A stretch of 7,301 nucleotides of DNA from Candidatus Parcubacteria bacterium. GTDB taxonomy: Bacteria; Patescibacteriota; Minisyncoccia; Phycocordibacterales; SBAW01. The stretch is taken from positions 1 to 7,301 of the forward strand of contig JAIFWM010000032.1 in the NCBI GenBank assembly GCA_019661855.1. Direction: 5' to 3'. The position numbers and the translations under genes were made by a program. Below the pieces are notes generated by a model. It ran no database searches, was not told the origin of the DNA, and saw only the letters and a program-made list of their open reading frames with translations. This document shows, one piece after another, positions 4,558 through 7,301 of this stretch (position 1 is the first letter of the stretch; every line of letters begins with the position of its first letter).

Positions 4558-6813
4558 TTATTGGGGTTTAAGGGTACCGTTTTGGATCTGGGTGATAATT
4601 TGTTGAATCTGACCTGCAACCGACGGATCAAGCTCTGCAGCTTTTTTAAGCTCAGCTATTGTTTGTGCTTTATCTCCTTTCGCAAAGTACACCGCTGCAA
4701 GCGAGACACGTGTCTGGGTATCTTTAGGATTCTTTTCGACACGCGTCTTCCACACACCGATTGCACGGTCATACATCTTCGTACTCATGTAGAACTGGAG
4801 CAAGCGATCATTATCTACGGCAGTCGTGCCATAGCGATCAATCAATAGCTTGTCCGCCTCTTTGCTCCTATCAAGATTGTAGAGACCAATAGCGTAGTAG
4901 ATGCGTGCTTCGTCGTATGCTGGAGCCTCATCAAATGCCACTTTAAGATCGGCGAGCCCTCCTTCGTTGTCGTTTATCGCAAGACGTGTAAGCGCTCTTT
5001 GGAAGAGAATTTGTTGTTTGTTTGGTGAGTCTTGAAGCGCGCGGTCAAAGTACTGAAGCGCCTCCTCATGTTTGCTAAATTGGTTAAGGAACGTTGCCAT
5101 AAAGAGCTCCAGACGCGCATCATGAGGACGACTCTCGAGCGCCTTCTCTCCCTCGCTATGTGCCAGATCAAACGCCTGTTGGCGTACATCAGGACTCACA
5201 CCACTGTTAGCAGCCAAGTTAGAAGCAAACTGATACAACTGCTCTACTACCTCTTGCTTACCGAGAGCACCTAACTCTAGTGCCTTTTTAAACGCGACAA
5301 TATTTTCTTCCGGAGGACGAGCAACTGCTGTCATTGTACCGCTCACGTTTTGTGCTTTTTGGTTCGTGATCGCATCGATGATAACTTGTGCACGAGTAAT
5401 GCCAGGCACGTTAAGCATCCAAATACCTGCGACCACTGCAATGAGTGCCACCGGTGCGGCTATTGCCACTCCATGGTCACTAAGTGGTCGAGCCATAAAC
5501 ATAAAGCGCGGAACTTTGCGTGGTATAAGGCTTGCAAAGAACGCGAGCATTGCAAAAAAGTACATCGCAGAGATGAGGTTGTCGAACACAAACATCGAAT
5601 GGAAACCGTATCCCGCAAGCAAGCCTATAAGCACCGCTTGCGCAGGCACCTCAAGCTCTGAGCGATAGATCGCCCAAGCAGAGAGGAGAAAGAATAATAT
5701 AAAGAGTACGAATGCAGGCAACCCTGCAGCCATGAGCCAATCAAGAAATTCATTGTGAGCGCGGTCGAACCACTGCTCTTGGTCGTACATCGCAGGATTG
5801 TAATATTTGTTGAACACATAACTAAAGTTCTCCTGTCCCCAACCAAGTGCCGGGCGCTCTAAAAATCCTTGATATGCCATGCCCCAGATCATAAAGCGGG
5901 CTTGGGTAGTTTTGTCTGCCAACGAGATAGATGCCAAGCGTGAGAGTGTTGAAGACTTTTGAACTATCGACGTATTGCGGATTGCCATAAAACCGCCAAC
6001 CAGCACAAGGAGAGCCACGAGACCGCCGATAGACCATTTGCGTAGCGTTTTAAACTGCGGCTCAGTTGCCTTCCACGCGATGTAGACCATCGCAACCAAG
6101 AGTCCTCCGAGAAGACCCAAAATAGCACCGCGAGTCTCGGTGTTAAGAAGTACGGTAACTTGAAGTACCAGCGCAATGCCATATACCGCTTGCGCCAGGC
6201 GCGAGCGACGGTCACGCACCAACATGTAGAGCGTGAGGAAGATGTTGAAGAGCATGTAAACCGCCAAGTAGGTGGCGTTACCGAAGGAAGTGTCTAAACG
6301 TGAACCGCTTTGCGTTGAGATCGCTGCCCACCCTAAGAGCTGGAAGAGACCGTAAAAGCCCTCCAACACGGAGACAAAGATAGAGAGTCTGAAGAATTTT
6401 TCCCACCACTGCTCAGCCGTAAATACGGCGCCCACCACAACAAAGAATATGATCTGGTGTATTAGGCCAATATAGCCCTCCATACGCTCGAAGTTACTCC
6501 AAAAACTTTTTACTGGATCAACACTAAAGATAGTGGCGATACCTACCCAGGCTACAAAAATTAATACTGACCAGAGTAAATACGAACCACGTGGGCGATA
6601 TTTAGGGTCTTTGAGTGCCAAAAGTACATAAAGTCCCAGCATCACCTCGACGATCATACGAAAAGCAAAGTTTTTCCCCGTAATAAACGGGAAGAACATG
6701 TTAGGAAAGATACTGGCGGCACCACCTTGCGCGATAATAAACGGTATAAAAAGAAGTAAGCACGAAAGTCCAATAATGCCCCACTTCAAAAAATCGGTAT
6801 ATCGCATAAACAC
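4558..6813 (-). CDS. O-antigen ligase-like membrane protein with C-terminal TPRs
   Basis: This 751-residue inner-membrane protein is of the O-antigen ligase/Wzy_C class, which moves lipid-linked glycans onto an acceptor on the outer face. Residues 10-470 hold about a dozen hydrophobic segments. Family marks are TETRGAILGL (225-234) and the large external loop at 300-360 with RFMIWGMAYQGFLERPALGWG and RAHNEFLDWL (H353). From about 500 to 745 it is soluble and helical with TPR-type repeats, for example HEEALQYFDRALQDSPN (582-598) and KAQTIAELKKAAELDP (715-730). The GTG at 6813 and the ATG at 6807 are both possible; the promoter at 6815-6843 favours the ATG and a leaderless mRNA. It follows the epimerase directly, which fits a surface-glycan cluster. 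Family members include lipid A-core ligases, polymerases and protein O-glycosylation ligases, and the acceptor cannot be told from sequence. The TPRs might bind a protein acceptor such as pilin. Confidence 0.88.
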   Translation of the reverse strand: MFMRYTDFLKWGIIGLSCLLLFIPFIIAQGGAASIFPNMFFPFITGKNFAFRMIVEVMLGLYVLLALKDPKYRPRGSYLLWSVLIFVAWVGIATIFSVDPVKSFWSNFERMEGYIGLIHQIIFFVVVGAVFTAEQWWEKFFRLSIFVSVLEGFYGLFQLLGWAAISTQSGSRLDTSFGNATYLAVYMLFNIFLTLYMLVRDRRSRLAQAVYGIALVLQVTVLLNTETRGAILGLLGGLLVAMVYIAWKATEPQFKTLRKWSIGGLVALLVLVGGFMAIRNTSIVQKSSTLSRLASISLADKTTQARFMIWGMAYQGFLERPALGWGQENFSYVFNKYYNPAMYDQEQWFDRAHNEFLDWLMAAGLPAFVLFILFFLLSAWAIYRSELEVPAQAVLIGLLAGYGFHSMFVFDNLISAMYFFAMLAFFASLIPRKVPRFMFMARPLSDHGVAIAAPVALIAVVAGIWMLNVPGITRAQVIIDAITNQKAQNVSGTMTAVARPPEENIVAFKKALELGALGKQEVVEQLYQFASNLAANSGVSPDVRQQAFDLAHSEGEKALESRPHDARLELFMATFLNQFSKHEEALQYFDRALQDSPNKQQILFQRALTRLAINDNEGGLADLKVAFDEAPAYDEARIYYAIGLYNLDRSKEADKLLIDRYGTTAVDNDRLLQFYMSTKMYDRAIGVWKTRVEKNPKDTQTRVSLAAVYFAKGDKAQTIAELKKAAELDPSVAGQIQQIITQIQNGTLKPQ

Positions 6814-6814
6814 G

Positions 6815-6843
6815 ACTATATCATCTACTGCTTACTCGTCCAA
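6815..6843 (-). promoter_or_regulatory. Promoter of the ligase gene, inside the epimerase end
   Basis: On the minus strand TGATATAGT gives an extended -10 (TATAGT 6820-6815), with TTGGAC (6843-6838) exactly 17 bp upstream. The start should fall at or next to A6807 of the in-frame ATG, making the mRNA leaderless. The promoter overlaps the last codons and stop of the epimerase. Confidence 0.55.
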
Positions 6844-7301
6844 CGGGCACAGATCTCCCCGAGGGTCTTGTCGATGTCATAGGTAATACCCCAAGCCGGG
6901 TAATGGCTCTTAAATTTGCTCAAATCGCTTATGTACCATATATGATCCCCTACGCGGGCCTCCTCTTTGTAGGTAACATTGGCTTTTTTACCTAACAATT
7001 GCTCTGACTTGGCAATAGCCTCGAGCATTGAGACGTTGGCCTCTCGACCACCACCTGCGTTATAGACCTCACCTGGTCGAGGGTTTTGGTGGAAGTGCCA
7101 AAACATATTCACCAAGTCATGAGCGTGGATGTTGTCGCGCACCTGTTTGCCCTTGTACCCGTTAATAAAGTACGGCGTACCAGTTGCCACACATTTAACT
7201 AAATAGGAAAGGAACCCGTGGAGCGCTGCACCTGAGTGGTTAGGCCCGGTGAGGCATCCCCCGCGAAAGACCCCCGTGTTCATACCAAAATATTTACCAT
7301 A
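6825..7301 (-). CDS. NAD-dependent NDP-sugar epimerase, 3' part (CDP-paratose 2-epimerase type)
   Basis: The last 158 residues of an extended short-chain dehydrogenase/reductase are present; the N-terminal NAD-binding half, including GxxGxxG, lies beyond the window. The fragment begins YGKYFGMNTGVFRGG, the segment just after the catalytic YxxxK. It continues with GGCLTGPNHSGAALHGFLSY, GYKGKQVRDNIH, EVYNAGGG, GDHIWYISDL and SHYPAWGIT. This pattern is that of CDP-paratose (CDP-tyvelose) 2-epimerase and close relatives, which remodel a nucleotide-linked sugar for surface glycans in the cytoplasm. The exact sugar cannot be fixed from this half. The frame is open to the window edge, so the in-frame ATG at 7283 is internal. 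The stop lies 11-17 nt before the ligase start, which suggests a shared operon. Confidence 0.9.
   Translation of the reverse strand, partial: YGKYFGMNTGVFRGGCLTGPNHSGAALHGFLSYLVKCVATGTPYFINGYKGKQVRDNIHAHDLVNMFWHFHQNPRPGEVYNAGGGREANVSMLEAIAKSEQLLGKKANVTYKEEARVGDHIWYISDLSKFKSHYPAWGITYDIDKTLGEICARWTSKQ

Noticed and set aside
4447..4848. 133-codon plus-strand frame, and similar frames opposite secA and the ligase
   Set aside because: They are antisense shadows of strongly supported genes, with unusual composition and no recognisable domain.
1..7301. Recoded TGA as in Gracilibacteria
   Set aside because: No gene contains in-frame TGA and all visible stops are TAA or TAG, which is consistent with the standard bacterial code. 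Six stops cannot exclude other features of the genome.

Overview
The window reads almost entirely on the minus strand, so transcription runs from high to low coordinates. It suggests a genome of the Candidate Phyla Radiation (Patescibacteria, most like Parcubacteria). The pointers are a SecA with a lineage-like NBD1 insertion and an atypical zinc tail, an O-antigen ligase fused to TPRs next to a sugar epimerase, a tiny lysine-rich ORF, compact spacing and apparently leaderless promoters. This placement is inference. The genetic code looks standard: the six stop codons seen are TAA or TAG, and no gene has an in-frame TGA.

Right part (7301 to about 4560): the 3' part of an NDP-sugar epimerase of the CDP-paratose 2-epimerase type is followed within 20 nt by a 751-aa O-antigen ligase/TPR membrane protein. 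The two form a cell-surface glycan pair. A good promoter in the end of the epimerase gene would give the ligase a leaderless mRNA.

Middle (4557 to 3168): murB (peptidoglycan precursor synthesis) lacks a Shine-Dalgarno, is overlapped by possible short upstream ORFs and has a 9-bp stem in its first codons. Next comes a structured interval with a 26-aa lysine-rich ORF behind a very strong Shine-Dalgarno, then a C(UUCG)G terminator.

Left part (3167 to 1): secA (preprotein translocase ATPase) starts from an extended -10 promoter a few bases from its ATG. A small HEAT-like protein of unknown function follows in the same transcription unit and ends at a strong terminator. A divergent-free intergenic stretch then carries two copies of a perfect palindrome, TCAAGGTTNAACCTTGA, and the promoter of one more gene that runs off the left edge.

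The most unusual signal is this palindrome. It occurs three times, twice between genes and once inside the murB coding sequence. Two copies share an identical 22-nt string although they lie 4 kb apart in unrelated contexts.
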